32,540 nt of DNA from Sunxiuqinia dokdonensis (GCF_001270965.1 NZ_LGIA01000046.1:1-32540), one strand, 5' to 3'; counted from the stretch's first letter, positions 1 through 8,168 are shown. The notes: generated by a model from the sequence alone, not told the origin. Numbers and translations are program-made.

Positions 1-1110
1 TACAGCGGGAATGTCAACAAGTCGCTGACCGCCTACGCCACCGGCTACTATCGCACCAACTCGGTGACTGACCTGCCTTACGTGCAGGTGATGACCCCGC
101 CAAACCCCAACCTGCGGTGGGAAAAAGTCAAAATGGTCAACTTCGGAATAGACTTCGAAAGCAAAAACCATTTGCTCTCGGGCAGTGTGGAGTACTACCT
201 CAAGCGGGGCGAGGACCTGATTGGCCGCGCGCCGCTGGATCCTACCATCGGTTACAGTGTGGGCGGGCGAAACGAGTTTATCGGCAACAACTCGGCCCTG
301 AAAGGTCACGGACTGGATGTGCAGCTGAACGTACATAAAAGCATCGGGAAGTTGAACTGGACTGCACAGCTGCTTTACAGCAAAGCGACCAACAAGATTA
401 CCCGTTACGATTACGAGAGCAATACGATCTCCAGCTACTTCTCATCCATTGCCACCCCTGTTCCCGGAAACCCGCGCTACAGCCTCTACAGTCTGAAATG
501 GGCCGGATTGGACCCACAGACCGGCGACCCGCAGGTCTACCTGGACGGGGAAGTCACCAAAGATTACGCATCCATCCTGTCCAACCTGAGTCTGGAAGAT
601 TTGGTTTACAGCGGTCCGGCGCTGCCCACCGATTTTGGTTCGCTGCGCAACAACTTCCGGCTGGGGGATTTCACCGTGGGATTTACCATCAGCTACAAGT
701 TCGGGTATTATTTCCGCAGGCCTTCACTGAGCTACTCGGCGCTCTTTAACAACTGGATTGGCCATGAAGAGTACGGCGAGCGTTGGATGAAACCGGGGGA
801 CGAGCAGTTCACCCAGGTACCGTCGATGCCCGTGGCTGGAACCAGCAGCTCACGCGACTTTGTCTACACCTATGCCGATATCCTGGTGGAAAAAGGGGAT
901 CATATCCGCTTTCAGGATATCAATGTTTCCTACGACCTGCGGCGCTCAAAGCACCGGTGGCTTCCCTTTAGTAAAGTATCGGTTTACGGCTATGTCAACC
1001 AGCTCGGTATCATTTGGCGGGCCAACAAGCAGGGGCTGGACCCGGATTATATTTTCCGGTTGTACCCGGCTTCGCCAACTTATTCATTCGGTATTAACAT
1101 CACACTTTAA
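1..1110 (+). CDS. SusC/RagA-type TonB-dependent receptor, C-terminal part (5' end outside window)
   Basis: The reading frame is open from base 1 and ends in TAA, giving about 369 residues of the C-terminal outer-membrane beta-barrel of a SusC-like TonB-dependent transporter. Visible hallmarks are alternating aromatic/polar strands, a region reading NPNLRWEKVKMVNFGIDF that is typical of the late barrel of SusC proteins, and an end in FGINITL, the usual short final strand. Plug, carboxypeptidase-like and any STN domain lie upstream of the window. The next gene, a SusD lipoprotein, starts 6 bases after the stop, so the two form a SusCD glycan-uptake pair. The segment looks richer in G and C than the second SusC in this window (24996-28379), and the two barrels are not close copies. 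Substrate cannot be told from this part. Confidence 0.93.
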   Translation, partial: YSGNVNKSLTAYATGYYRTNSVTDLPYVQVMTPPNPNLRWEKVKMVNFGIDFESKNHLLSGSVEYYLKRGEDLIGRAPLDPTIGYSVGGRNEFIGNNSALKGHGLDVQLNVHKSIGKLNWTAQLLYSKATNKITRYDYESNTISSYFSSIATPVPGNPRYSLYSLKWAGLDPQTGDPQVYLDGEVTKDYASILSNLSLEDLVYSGPALPTDFGSLRNNFRLGDFTVGFTISYKFGYYFRRPSLSYSALFNNWIGHEEYGERWMKPGDEQFTQVPSMPVAGTSSSRDFVYTYADILVEKGDHIRFQDINVSYDLRRSKHRWLPFSKVSVYGYVNQLGIIWRANKQGLDPDYIFRLYPASPTYSFGINITL

Positions 1111-1116
1111 TTAATT

Positions 1117-2472
1117 ATGAGATACATTACACCATTATTCATCCTGTTTTTGTTGGGGCTACTGGCCTGCAGTGACGATTTCCTGGAAAGCAAACCGGAT
1201 AAAAAACTGGTCGTTCCATCCACCCTGGACGACTTGCAGGCCATGCTCGATTATTTTGATGTCCACAATGCCAATATGCCCGGCATGGGCGAGCTGTCAT
1301 CGGACGACTACTATATGCTGTTTGACCGCTGGAACAGCCTATCCTCTCAGTACATGAAAAACGGCTATATCTGGGCCAAGGAGATTTGGGAAGGCTCCGT
1401 GTCTATTGATTGGAACAATCGCTACCAGCAGGTTTTCTATGCCAACTATGTGCTGGAAGGCCTGGCGGAGCTCGATCCGTCCGCTGATCCTGCCCGGTGG
1501 GATCAGCTGAAAGGCAGTGCCCTGTTTCACCGCGCTCATGCTTTCTACCAGCTGGCCCAGCTGTTTTGTGCTCCCTACGACAAGTCCGCCTCCAACGAGG
1601 GATATGGGCTGCCCTTACGCCTGACCTCTGACATGAACGTGCATGTTGGCCGGGCAACGGTGCAGGAGACCTACGACCGGATTCTGACCGATCTGACGGA
1701 TGCTTTGGAACTGCTCCCGGAAACTGACCCTTATAAAACCCGGCCGGTGAAAGCTGCGGCCTGCGCCCTGCTCTCGCGGGTGTACCTGACCATGCAGGAT
1801 TACGACAAGGCCTTGGAATATGCCGAACTGGCCCTTGACATCGGCTATGAGCTGATTGATTTTACCAACCTCAATACCGAAGCCTCATACCCGATGGAGC
1901 GGTATAACAGCGAAGTGATCTTTCACAGCCGGATGACCCGCTACTCAACCCTGGCAAGCTCGCGGTTGATTATGGATTCAACCCTGTTTCGTTCCTATGC
2001 GGAGGATGATATCCGCAAAGCAGCCTGGTTTCGGACAGTAAGCGGGAACTATACTTTTAAAGGAAGCTACGACGGTTCGCTGCAAATCTTCAACGGGCTG
2101 GCCATCGACGAATGTTACCTCACCAAAGCAGAATGCCTGGCCCGCCAGGGGCTGGTGGAGGAGGCCATCAACATACTAAATGATCTGCTGGTTGCCCGGT
2201 TTGAAACGGGAAGTTATAGCCCGTTGAGTGTTACTGACCAGCAGGAAGCTTTGTCTGTTATTTTGCTGGAAAGACGAAAGGAGCTGCTGTTTCGCGGTAT
2301 CCGGTGGATGGATTTAAGGCGGCTGAATCTGGATCCTTCCACCGCAACAACCCTTTACCGAAACCTGGACGGAACCCTGTACCAGCTGGAGCCTGGCAGT
2401 CCCAACTATATCTTACCTATTGCCGATGATGTGATTCAACTCTCCGGTATCCCCCAGAACATCCGGGAATAG
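1117..2472 (+). CDS. SusD/RagB family glycan-binding lipoprotein
   Basis: This 451-residue protein pairs with the SusC just upstream (6-base gap) and should sit on the outer face of the outer membrane, capping the SusC barrel and binding oligosaccharide. It begins with a lipoprotein signal peptide ending in LLAC, with Cys18 the lipidated residue, followed by SDDFLESKPDKK, a typical SusD start. Helical TPR-like repeats follow (for example SALFHRAHAFYQLAQLFC and ALLSRVYLTMQDYDKALEYAELAL). The C-terminal SusD motif is clear: LLERRKELLFRGIRWMDLRRLN, ending with YILPIADDVIQLSGIPQN. It is somewhat shorter than many SusD proteins (about 500-600 residues). No degradative gene follows on this strand, and terminator hairpins come directly after it, so any enzymes of this locus must lie upstream of the window or elsewhere. 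Confidence 0.95.
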   Translation: MRYITPLFILFLLGLLACSDDFLESKPDKKLVVPSTLDDLQAMLDYFDVHNANMPGMGELSSDDYYMLFDRWNSLSSQYMKNGYIWAKEIWEGSVSIDWNNRYQQVFYANYVLEGLAELDPSADPARWDQLKGSALFHRAHAFYQLAQLFCAPYDKSASNEGYGLPLRLTSDMNVHVGRATVQETYDRILTDLTDALELLPETDPYKTRPVKAAACALLSRVYLTMQDYDKALEYAELALDIGYELIDFTNLNTEASYPMERYNSEVIFHSRMTRYSTLASSRLIMDSTLFRSYAEDDIRKAAWFRTVSGNYTFKGSYDGSLQIFNGLAIDECYLTKAECLARQGLVEEAINILNDLLVARFETGSYSPLSVTDQQEALSVILLERRKELLFRGIRWMDLRRLNLDPSTATTLYRNLDGTLYQLEPGSPNYILPIADDVIQLSGIPQNIRE

Positions 2473-2480
2473 TGTATGTA

Positions 2481-2508
2481 AAACCCGGGGAGTTGCCACC
2501 CCGGGTTT
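2481..2508 (+). terminator. Perfect 10-bp hairpin ending the susCD transcript
   Basis: AAACCCGGGG (2481-2490) pairs perfectly with CCCCGGGTTT (2499-2508) around an 8-base loop, starting 8 bases after the susD stop. There is no long T tract directly after it, but a second hairpin with a T run follows at 2521-2553, so the two may work in tandem. Confidence 0.7.
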
Positions 2509-2520
2509 AAATTTAGCAGT

Positions 2521-2553
2521 AAAAGGCCCCCACTGGCAGGGCGTCTTTTTTTA
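2521..2553. terminator. Rho-independent terminator with T run
   Basis: AAAAGGCCCCC pairs with GGGCGTCTTTT, with one C/C mismatch and one G-T wobble, around the loop ACTGGCA, and is followed by a run of T. It lies between the + strand susD and the - strand small gene ending at 2557, so it could serve both. Confidence 0.6.
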
Positions 2554-2556
2554 GGC

Positions 2557-2855
2557 TCAATCCTTCGAACGGAAATCGATGTGGTTGTTCACTTCCGAAG
2601 CTTTGACACTGCGCACACCGGCAATCACTTCGGTTTGACTTTCCGAGTATTCCCTGGCGCAATCAGGATCTTCCAGTTTGTCAGGACACAGGTCATCCGG
2701 GCTGGACACCTGGGTCGTGGTCACACTTGTTCCTGATGCATCCATCAAAAACCAATACGTGGAGGACGATTCCACTTTACTTTCGTTTGGAATCACAAAA
2801 GCCTTGCAGTCAATACCATGACCACAGCAATCAAAACTAATGCATACTTTTTCAT
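2557..2855 (-). pseudogene. Small exported protein with apparent one-base frameshift (DUF6520-like)
   Basis: An ATG at 2855 begins MKKYALVLIAVVMVLTA, a good signal peptide, but this frame hits TGA four codons later. The -1-shifted frame continues without a stop as KAFVIPNESKVESSSTYWF and so on to 2557, and its only start would be a GTG at 2796. Adding one A in the GCAAGG stretch joins the frames into one protein of about 99 residues reading TAKAFVIPNES across the joint. That is a sensible signal-peptidase region followed by a short domain with two Cys residues (LCPDKLEDPDC). Size, signal peptide and Cys pair resemble the small DUF6520-type exported proteins of Bacteroidetes, a family assignment from memory and therefore weak. 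The break may be a real mutation or a homopolymer sequencing error. Confidence 0.5.
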
Positions 2856-3306
2856 ACTTCTTGTATTTAAATTAAAAAAATGAATTTGATTTGAATTTTC
2901 CACTTTGGCGGGAAAGACCTGTGCCGGCTATTCTTCAGAAAGACCGGCACTCTATATCGGCATATCGGCGGGACAGCCCCGCCGGAAGAGGGCCAACCTC
3001 CAAAGATTTTGCTCTCGGATATGCGCTCTGGGGGAATATAGCAGGTAAACCCGGACAGCAATAGTCCGCCCAAAGAGCCGTATCACTGACACATCATAGA
3101 AACACCCGGATTGACTTGCTTCGCGCCCCATCTTTTTTACAGTTTTTGTCCTGTCTTAAAAGTAGTGGAGCCACTTATTTTCACTCAGAACCTGGATTAC
3201 GAAATACCTGAATGTAGATTCAGAAAAGAATGAACCTGAATTCAGAAAAAAATGAACTTCATGCACAAATTCATTTAACCTGAGGCAACAGTTAGCACTT
3301 AAGTCA
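2856..3306. other. Gene-free interval with small hairpin and direct repeat
   Basis: No convincing coding sequence is seen here; a 68-residue - strand frame lacks domain features. It contains a 7-bp perfect hairpin, GTGCCGG (2921-2927) with CCGGCAC (2944-2950), whose 16-base loop could partly pair. It also contains an 18-base direct repeat (see 3218-3257). The small exported gene probably has its promoter in the part nearest 2856. Confidence 0.5.
3218..3257. repeat. Two imperfect tandem 22-base units
   Basis: ATTCAGAAAAGAATGAAC (3218-3235) and ATTCAGAAAAAAATGAAC (3240-3257) match at 17 of 18 bases with a 22-base period; CCTGAAT also precedes both. They lie about 50 bases beyond the stop of the Crp-like gene. 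Function unknown. Confidence 0.6.
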
Positions 3307-3918
3307 TCAGGGGTGCCCCCGCTCCCTGATCATTTTCGCGAGTGTTTGCGGGGTAATATTCAAATAAGAAGCGATGATCGCCTTAGATAGCTTCAATTCG
3401 ATACCGGGGTGTGTTTGCAGCAGGCGCCGGTAGCGCTCCCAGGCCGTAGTGCCCACAAGCTCGCGCACCCGTTGCGCGTGATAATAGGCGTACTGGAGGG
3501 AAATACACCGGCTGAAAACCTCTGCCTCCGGAAAGGCTTTGTACACATCCTGCAACTGCCGGTATGAAATGGAAATGAGCAGGCTGCCACGCATCACCTC
3601 AATATTAACATCTGAAACCTTTCGCTGAAAAAAGCTGACCGGGTCACAGACAATGCTCTGTTCCTTCCAAATAATACCAGTCAGCTCCCGCCCGGCATTC
3701 TTGTCGAAATAAAAACCCCGGGCAATGCCCCGCTCTACAAAATACAGGTAGTCGGAAACATGACCGGCGTTTAACAGTAAATACCGGTGACGATGTTCCG
3801 TCATAGTGAGCCGCTCATCAAGGGCTGCGATCAACTCATCGACATAGGTTTTCTCAGTGAGTTTTTTGGGCAGGGGCCGCAATTGAAAAACGACATCGTA
3901 GAGACTGTGTTTTCTCAT
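3307..3918 (-). CDS. Crp/Fnr-family transcriptional regulator
   Basis: This 203-residue cytoplasmic protein has the Crp/Fnr fold. It has an N-terminal cyclic-nucleotide-binding-like beta-roll (residues about 35-125, including HVSDYLYFVERGIARGFYF and the ELTGIIWKEQSIVCDPVSFF strand pair), a long dimer helix (about 130-155), and a C-terminal helix-turn-helix (LSKAIIASYLNITPQTLAKMIRE, about 178-200). The classic cAMP phosphate-binding signature of Crp is not apparent, and no Fnr-type Cys cluster is present, so it probably senses something else or is ligand-free, as is common for the many Crp-like proteins of Bacteroidetes. ATG at 3918 starts MRKHSLYDVV. It stands alone on the - strand, 147 bases downstream of the UpxY-like gene. 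Targets cannot be inferred. Confidence 0.8.
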   Translation of the reverse strand: MRKHSLYDVVFQLRPLPKKLTEKTYVDELIAALDERLTMTEHRHRYLLLNAGHVSDYLYFVERGIARGFYFDKNAGRELTGIIWKEQSIVCDPVSFFQRKVSDVNIEVMRGSLLISISYRQLQDVYKAFPEAEVFSRCISLQYAYYHAQRVRELVGTTAWERYRRLLQTHPGIELKLSKAIIASYLNITPQTLAKMIRERGHP

Positions 3919-4065
3919 AGCTAAACGATTTTTTCCGAAAGTGAATTAATCTTGTGTTTTAGGCATTATTTAAACTGAAATTATAATGCCCCGGGAAACC
4001 GAATAATGGCTGGGTTTTAATAAGTGTCAAAAAAAGGAGAATACTCCTTTATCACCAGGTCTCTA

Positions 4066-4626
4066 TTACCGTTTCTCCACTGCCGACCGACTAATATCGA
4101 TCAAGACTGTATAATTTATGGCCTCCAGCCGGATCCCAAAACGTGTTCTGCCATTCTGTTGGATCAGCACGCCTTCATACCCGGCCAAGGGGCCGGATAC
4201 GATCCTGACAGGTTCGCCTTTGGTGAATCTTGTTTCAACAGTGATCGTTTTATCCATTCCCAACATGCGCTTCACGCCTGCAATATCCTGCCCGGAGATT
4301 GTCGCTGGTTTCCCATCGCAGGAGACAAAAGTGGCCACCCTGGGTTGGCGCTTGATATTGTATAGTTCATGCTCATAGGTGTAAACGAAGAGATAGTTGG
4401 GGAAAAGTGGCAAGGTAATCCTTTTCTTTTGCCGGTTCTTCCAAACCCGTAAGGATCGGATCGTTGGGAAAAAAACTTCGTAATTAAGATCTGTAAGAAT
4501 CTTATGAACCAGTTTTTCAGACCGTGGACGCAAGTAAATGATAAACCATTTCTTTTCGCCTTCATGGTAAGGGCTACCCGGAAGAATTTCGTCTTTTCCC
4601 TGCTTCATCATCCATCTCCTGCTCAT
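4066..4626 (-). CDS. UpxY/NusG-like transcription antiterminator
   Basis: The protein (186 residues from the first ATG) has a NusG N-terminal domain (about residues 25-120, beginning KKWFIIYLRPRSEKLVHKIL and including FPNYLFVYT) and a C-terminal KOW motif (about 134-157, GEPVRIVSGPLAGYEGVLIQ). This is the architecture of UpxY-type specialised NusG paralogues, which in Bacteroidetes let RNA polymerase read through the long leader of capsule or exopolysaccharide operons. Start choice: AGGAG lies at 4616-4620, 4 and 7 bases before ATGs at 4611 and 4608, while the first ATG (4626) has no such site. The true start is therefore probably MMKQGK or MKQGK, five or six residues shorter. Usually such a gene heads a glycan biosynthesis operon; here the only downstream - strand gene is a Crp-like regulator, so it is an orphan in this window. 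Confidence 0.88.
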   Translation of the reverse strand: MSRRWMMKQGKDEILPGSPYHEGEKKWFIIYLRPRSEKLVHKILTDLNYEVFFPTIRSLRVWKNRQKKRITLPLFPNYLFVYTYEHELYNIKRQPRVATFVSCDGKPATISGQDIAGVKRMLGMDKTITVETRFTKGEPVRIVSGPLAGYEGVLIQQNGRTRFGIRLEAINYTVLIDISRSAVEKR

Positions 4627-5108
4627 CGTTCAGATTTTTATGCCCCAAATTCTTCCACGAATCCCACAGTATCTTCACGGTAACATCAAAGGATTGATCC
4701 TTGGTTTGTAATAATTATAAGTAGCTGTTTTTCTTGTATTTAATGAATTGCACTTAACAAAACTCTGTTGAGAAAGACCCACCGGAGGTTGGTCACTTAG
4801 CAAAAGCCAGTTCATAAAATGTGTTTTTGAGACGCATACCGTATGTTCGGTTTTCAAATCTATGAAATAAAATTACATAAACAAACAAATTGATATAAAA
4901 TAATGTCAAATTTTTTGATCAAAAGCCGGATAAAGGTCGTTTGGATTGTTTGGCAAGGTGTTTTCAGCTTGGTCAGCAATTTCAAAAACGAATAAAAATG
5001 ATTGGCCGGATACCAGACTCGAGGGCCCGGTGAAATAAACTTTACCGGGGGTTCTTTCCTAAAATCGCGGTTTTTACCTAAGTTTGTAATCAACAGATCA
5101 ATACGACT
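4627..5108. other. AT-rich gene-free interval between divergent regulators
   Basis: This is the divergent intergenic region between the UpxY-like gene (-) and the TetR gene (+). Short frames of 60 and 77 residues on the - strand have no recognisable features and are not called. The right end carries a plausible promoter for the TetR gene (5055-5086). Nothing else convincing is seen. Confidence 0.5.
5055..5086 (+). promoter_or_regulatory. Putative Bacteroidetes promoter of the TetR gene
   Basis: TAAGTTTG at 5079-5086 fits the Bacteroidetes -7 consensus TAnnTTTG exactly. A -33-like TTTC sits at 5055-5058, 20 bases upstream. The start codon at 5109 would follow a short leader of roughly 15 bases. 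Confidence 0.5.
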
Positions 5109-5702
5109 ATGACTACAAAAGACCGGATTATTGAAGAAGCCTTCAAATTGTTTTTAAACAACAACTACGAAAAAGTAAGTATATCGGATTTGGAAGAAGC
5201 GATCGGAAAAACACGAGGCGCAATATTCTACTTTTTCAAAAACAAGGAAGAGATATTCAATGCTGCTATTGAAACCTACATCATTAAAAAGCAGGCTCCT
5301 GATGAAAAATTTGACTTTTCTGACGATCTGTCTTTGGAACAATTTATTTACCGGTATGTCAAGGGGATAAACACCACCATGTCCCAGATGTTGTCCTTGT
5401 CAGTGGTGAATATTTACAAGCAATATTTCTCTTTGTACCTGCAGGCGTCACGTATCTACCCCAACTTTTCAGGGATCATGGCGGAAAATTCCGTTGCCGA
5501 AATAAGCCTTTGGAAAAAAGTGATCACGCGGGCCATTGACACCAAAGAAATCAAAAAGGTAGATCCCATGCATTATGCGACACTTTTCCGAAGTTGTTTT
5601 CTGGGGCTGGCCTTTGACCGGTGCCTCACCTACGGGCTGGATACGGAAGAATTACTTACAATCTACATGGACCTTTACAACCAGTTGAGACTGAAAAAAT
5701 AA
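5109..5702 (+). CDS. TetR/AcrR-family transcriptional regulator
   Basis: This 197-residue cytoplasmic protein begins with a TetR-type DNA-binding domain: TKDRIIEEAFKLFLNN (helix 1), then the helix-turn-helix KVSISDLEEAIGKTRGAIFYFFKNKEEIF (about residues 20-48) with the characteristic YFFKNKEEI. The remainder is an all-helical ligand-binding and dimerisation domain without a recognisable specific ligand motif. It is followed after 66 bases on the same strand by a ketoacyl-ACP synthase III gene. The gap contains a perfect 10-bp palindrome (5720-5747) that could be its operator, so control of the KAS gene is a reasonable inference, possibly in response to an acyl-type molecule. Confidence 0.9.
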   Translation: MTTKDRIIEEAFKLFLNNNYEKVSISDLEEAIGKTRGAIFYFFKNKEEIFNAAIETYIIKKQAPDEKFDFSDDLSLEQFIYRYVKGINTTMSQMLSLSVVNIYKQYFSLYLQASRIYPNFSGIMAENSVAEISLWKKVITRAIDTKEIKKVDPMHYATLFRSCFLGLAFDRCLTYGLDTEELLTIYMDLYNQLRLKK

Positions 5703-5719
5703 CTGATTTTCTTGTAAGC

Positions 5720-5747
5720 GTATGTAAAACTTATTATTTTTACATAC
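5720..5747. promoter_or_regulatory. Perfect palindrome between TetR gene and KAS III gene, candidate operator
   Basis: GTATGTAAAA (5720-5729) and TTTTACATAC (5738-5747) are perfect inverted repeats around an 8-base A/T-rich centre. No T run follows, so a terminator is less likely than a TetR-type operator or overlapping promoter for the gene at 5769. A TATTTTTA stretch inside it could be a weak -7 element. Confidence 0.45.
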
Positions 5748-5768
5748 CCATCAGTATAATTTAGTCCT

Positions 5769-6908
5769 ATGAAAACAGATGTATTTATCACCGCAGTCAG
5801 CAAATTCTTACCCAACGCCTCTGTTTCCAATGACCACATGGAACGCTTTCTTGGCCTGATTAACGGAAAGCCATCCCGGGTAAAACGCATTGTTCTAAAG
5901 CAAAATGGTATTCAACGCCGGTATTATGCACTTGATGAACACCAAAAGATTACGCACACCAACGCCGAGCTTGCGTTTCGCTCGATCGTAAAACTGTTCC
6001 CAAATGAAAAGATCCCGGATGACCTGGATGTCCTGGCCTGCGCCACCGGAAATCCGGACCAGCTGTTGCCTTCGCATGCCTCCATGGTTCACGGGCTGAT
6101 GAAAAACAAACCGATGGAGATCTATTCTTGCGCCGGCGTCTGCCTGACCTGCCTGCAAGCGCTGAAAGTGAGCTTTATGAGTATTGCTTCAGGGCTTTCG
6201 AAAAAAGCCGTCTGTTCAACTTCAGAGTTGGCTTCCCCTACGCTACTGTCCAAAAACTATGAAGAAGAGTACGAACACTGCGCCCGGGTGGGTGAAGATC
6301 CCTACATGGCTTTTGAAAAAGATTTTCTGCGATTTATGCTCAGCGACGGGGCCAGTGCGGTCCTGCTGTCGGATAAGAAAAACGAAACGGGCCTGTCCTT
6401 TAAGATTGAGTGGATCGAAATAACCTCCTATGCCAACGAGCTCCCTACTTGTATGTTTATGGGTGCCGAGCTCAGGGGTGACGGCGAACTAAAAAGCTGG
6501 AAGGAATTTGAAAGTTCGGACTTGATCAACCGCTCTGTATTTACAGTCAAGCAGGATATTCGCTTGCTAAAGCCTAACATCATTCGTTATTGGGTCGACC
6601 ATCTTGAGCAATGCCTGCAAAAGCACGGAGTAAACAGCTCTGATATCGATTATGTCATTCCCCACGTGTCCTCCATGTTTTTCTATGGCAAGTTGGCCGA
6701 AGAAATCGAAGCCCGAGGAATTGACCTGGGCACGGAAAAATGGTTCACCAACCTCACCGAGATTGGAAACATCGCCTCAGCGTCCATATTTGCTGCCCTC
6801 GATGACCTGGCCAGATCAGGTAGACTGAAGTTAAATGACAAGATTTTACTCTTGGTACCCGAAAGCGGGCGGTTTTCGTATGGAACAGTCTTGCTGAAGG
6901 TAGTGTAG
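5769..6908 (+). CDS. 3-oxoacyl-ACP synthase III-like ketosynthase (FabH/DarB type)
   Basis: This 379-residue thiolase-fold protein carries the full KAS III triad: Cys121 in YSCAGVC (the FabH-style CAG motif), His299 in VIPHVSS and Asn334 in EIGNIASAS. It should perform a decarboxylative Claisen condensation between an acyl thioester and a malonyl- or acyl-ACP partner in the cytoplasm. It is longer than housekeeping FabH (about 320 residues) and has an N-terminal segment (LGLINGKPSRVKRIVLKQNGIQRRYYAL) that I associate with specialised KAS III enzymes of Bacteroidetes such as the DarB/flexirubin group. That sub-assignment is from memory and tentative. No ACP, ketoreductase or cyclase partner is next to it: the following gene is a convergent recombinase 42 bases away. 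The pathway, if any, must be completed elsewhere or may have been interrupted. Confidence 0.85.
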   Translation: MKTDVFITAVSKFLPNASVSNDHMERFLGLINGKPSRVKRIVLKQNGIQRRYYALDEHQKITHTNAELAFRSIVKLFPNEKIPDDLDVLACATGNPDQLLPSHASMVHGLMKNKPMEIYSCAGVCLTCLQALKVSFMSIASGLSKKAVCSTSELASPTLLSKNYEEEYEHCARVGEDPYMAFEKDFLRFMLSDGASAVLLSDKKNETGLSFKIEWIEITSYANELPTCMFMGAELRGDGELKSWKEFESSDLINRSVFTVKQDIRLLKPNIIRYWVDHLEQCLQKHGVNSSDIDYVIPHVSSMFFYGKLAEEIEARGIDLGTEKWFTNLTEIGNIASASIFAALDDLARSGRLKLNDKILLLVPESGRFSYGTVLLKVV

Positions 6909-6950
6909 GATTAACGAAATGAACTCTGGCTAAACGCGACAATTAGGGAA

Positions 6951-8168
6951 TTATTTGAGTCGCTTTCTCAGTTCTTCCATATCATGACTAATTTTCTGCT
7001 CCAATACTTTGGCATAGATCTGAGTTGTTGAAATACTTTTGTGCCCTAACACTTGACTAACCGTTTCAATCGGAACCCCATTACTTAAGGTTACCGTGGT
7101 GGCGAATGTGTGCCGCGCCAAATGAAAAGTCAGATTCTTCTTAATTCCGCACAGATCAGCAATTTCTTTTAAATAGCTGTTCAGTTTCTGGTTTGAGAAC
7201 AATGGGAATACTTTATCCCTGCTGATTGATTTAGGATGCCTTCGGTACGTTTTATAAATATCCAAAGCTCTAGGCAAAAGCGGTATTCTCAGCTTAGTGT
7301 TGGTCTTCTGACGCTTGGAGAAGATCCAGTTTTGGCCGTCTATCCCTAAATTAATTTCATCAGGTCTCAGGTTTATGGCATCGATATAGGAAAGGCCGGT
7401 ATAACAACTAAAAACAAAAATATCCCGCACAGTTTGCAACCGCTCAATCCCGAGCTCCTTGGTTTCAATGTTATGAAGTTCCTTCTCTGTTAAAAACCCC
7501 CGGTCAACTTTTCGGAAACTGAGTTTGTACGAATCAAACGGGTTTTGGGTGATCCAACCCAGGCGAAACCCCAAATTGATCATTTTACGAAATCTTTCCT
7601 GATGTTTCATAACCCCATTATTACCAATCGGTTTGTGGTGATCAAGCGGTTGGTAATTTCTCAGGAAGTATTCAAAATCGGTGATGAACTTGTAATTGAT
7701 CTGGACCAGGTAGATATCCGAAGATTTGAATTTACTTTTCAGGAACCGTTGTAGGTACTTTTTTGTTGTGCGGTAGTTTTTCATGGTGCCGGGAGAAAGG
7801 ACGCTGGTTTGGGTGGTGTTGTGATAATCCACCAGTTCAATCAGCGTGTGTTCATCAGAATCCCCGAGAAAAAGCGCTTTGATGTTTTCCGGGGTAATCT
7901 TCTCTTTATTGATCTGTAACTCCCGGTAAGCATCTGTCAATTGCGAACGGACATGTTCCAGATAGCTGTTAAACTTTTTGGCTTCCGGACTGAAGCCCTT
8001 TGCCATTCCCCGGGCTTTATTCCATTCTTCAACAGCAATAGTCTTTTTCAGGGAAATCTCAATCCGGCGCGTCTCCACGGTAATTCGGGCATAGACGAGT
8101 CCCGTGTCTTTGTCCTTTTTGCCAGTCCGGATAATAAACTGGATACCAAAGGTGTGGGTTGTTTTCAT
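6951..8168 (-). CDS. Tyrosine recombinase / integrase of a mobile element
   Basis: This 405-residue protein has the three-part layout of Bacteroidetes integrases: an N-terminal arm-binding domain (about 1-95), a SAM-like core-binding domain (about 105-215) and a C-terminal catalytic domain. Visible catalytic residues are His349 and Arg352 (FHLARHTFAT), His376 (LGHKSISTTQIY) and nucleophile Tyr385. The first Arg of the classic triad is replaced by Ser260 in CYTGLSYIDA, a substitution I know from IntDOT-type and many other Bacteroidetes recombinases, so it need not mean inactivity. ATG at 8168. It lies between a KAS III gene (convergent, 42 bases) and tRNA-Pro, with repeated ACTCACC motifs upstream that could be its own binding sites. 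No other mobilisation, relaxase or conjugation gene is visible beside it, so it may be a remnant, a solitary integrase or a DNA invertase. Confidence 0.92.
   Translation of the reverse strand: MKTTHTFGIQFIIRTGKKDKDTGLVYARITVETRRIEISLKKTIAVEEWNKARGMAKGFSPEAKKFNSYLEHVRSQLTDAYRELQINKEKITPENIKALFLGDSDEHTLIELVDYHNTTQTSVLSPGTMKNYRTTKKYLQRFLKSKFKSSDIYLVQINYKFITDFEYFLRNYQPLDHHKPIGNNGVMKHQERFRKMINLGFRLGWITQNPFDSYKLSFRKVDRGFLTEKELHNIETKELGIERLQTVRDIFVFSCYTGLSYIDAINLRPDEINLGIDGQNWIFSKRQKTNTKLRIPLLPRALDIYKTYRRHPKSISRDKVFPLFSNQKLNSYLKEIADLCGIKKNLTFHLARHTFATTVTLSNGVPIETVSQVLGHKSISTTQIYAKVLEQKISHDMEELRKRLK

Noticed and set aside
4024-4365. 113-residue + strand frame opposite the UpxY-like gene
   Set aside because: It is a shadow of the NusG/KOW-coding strand with no features of its own.
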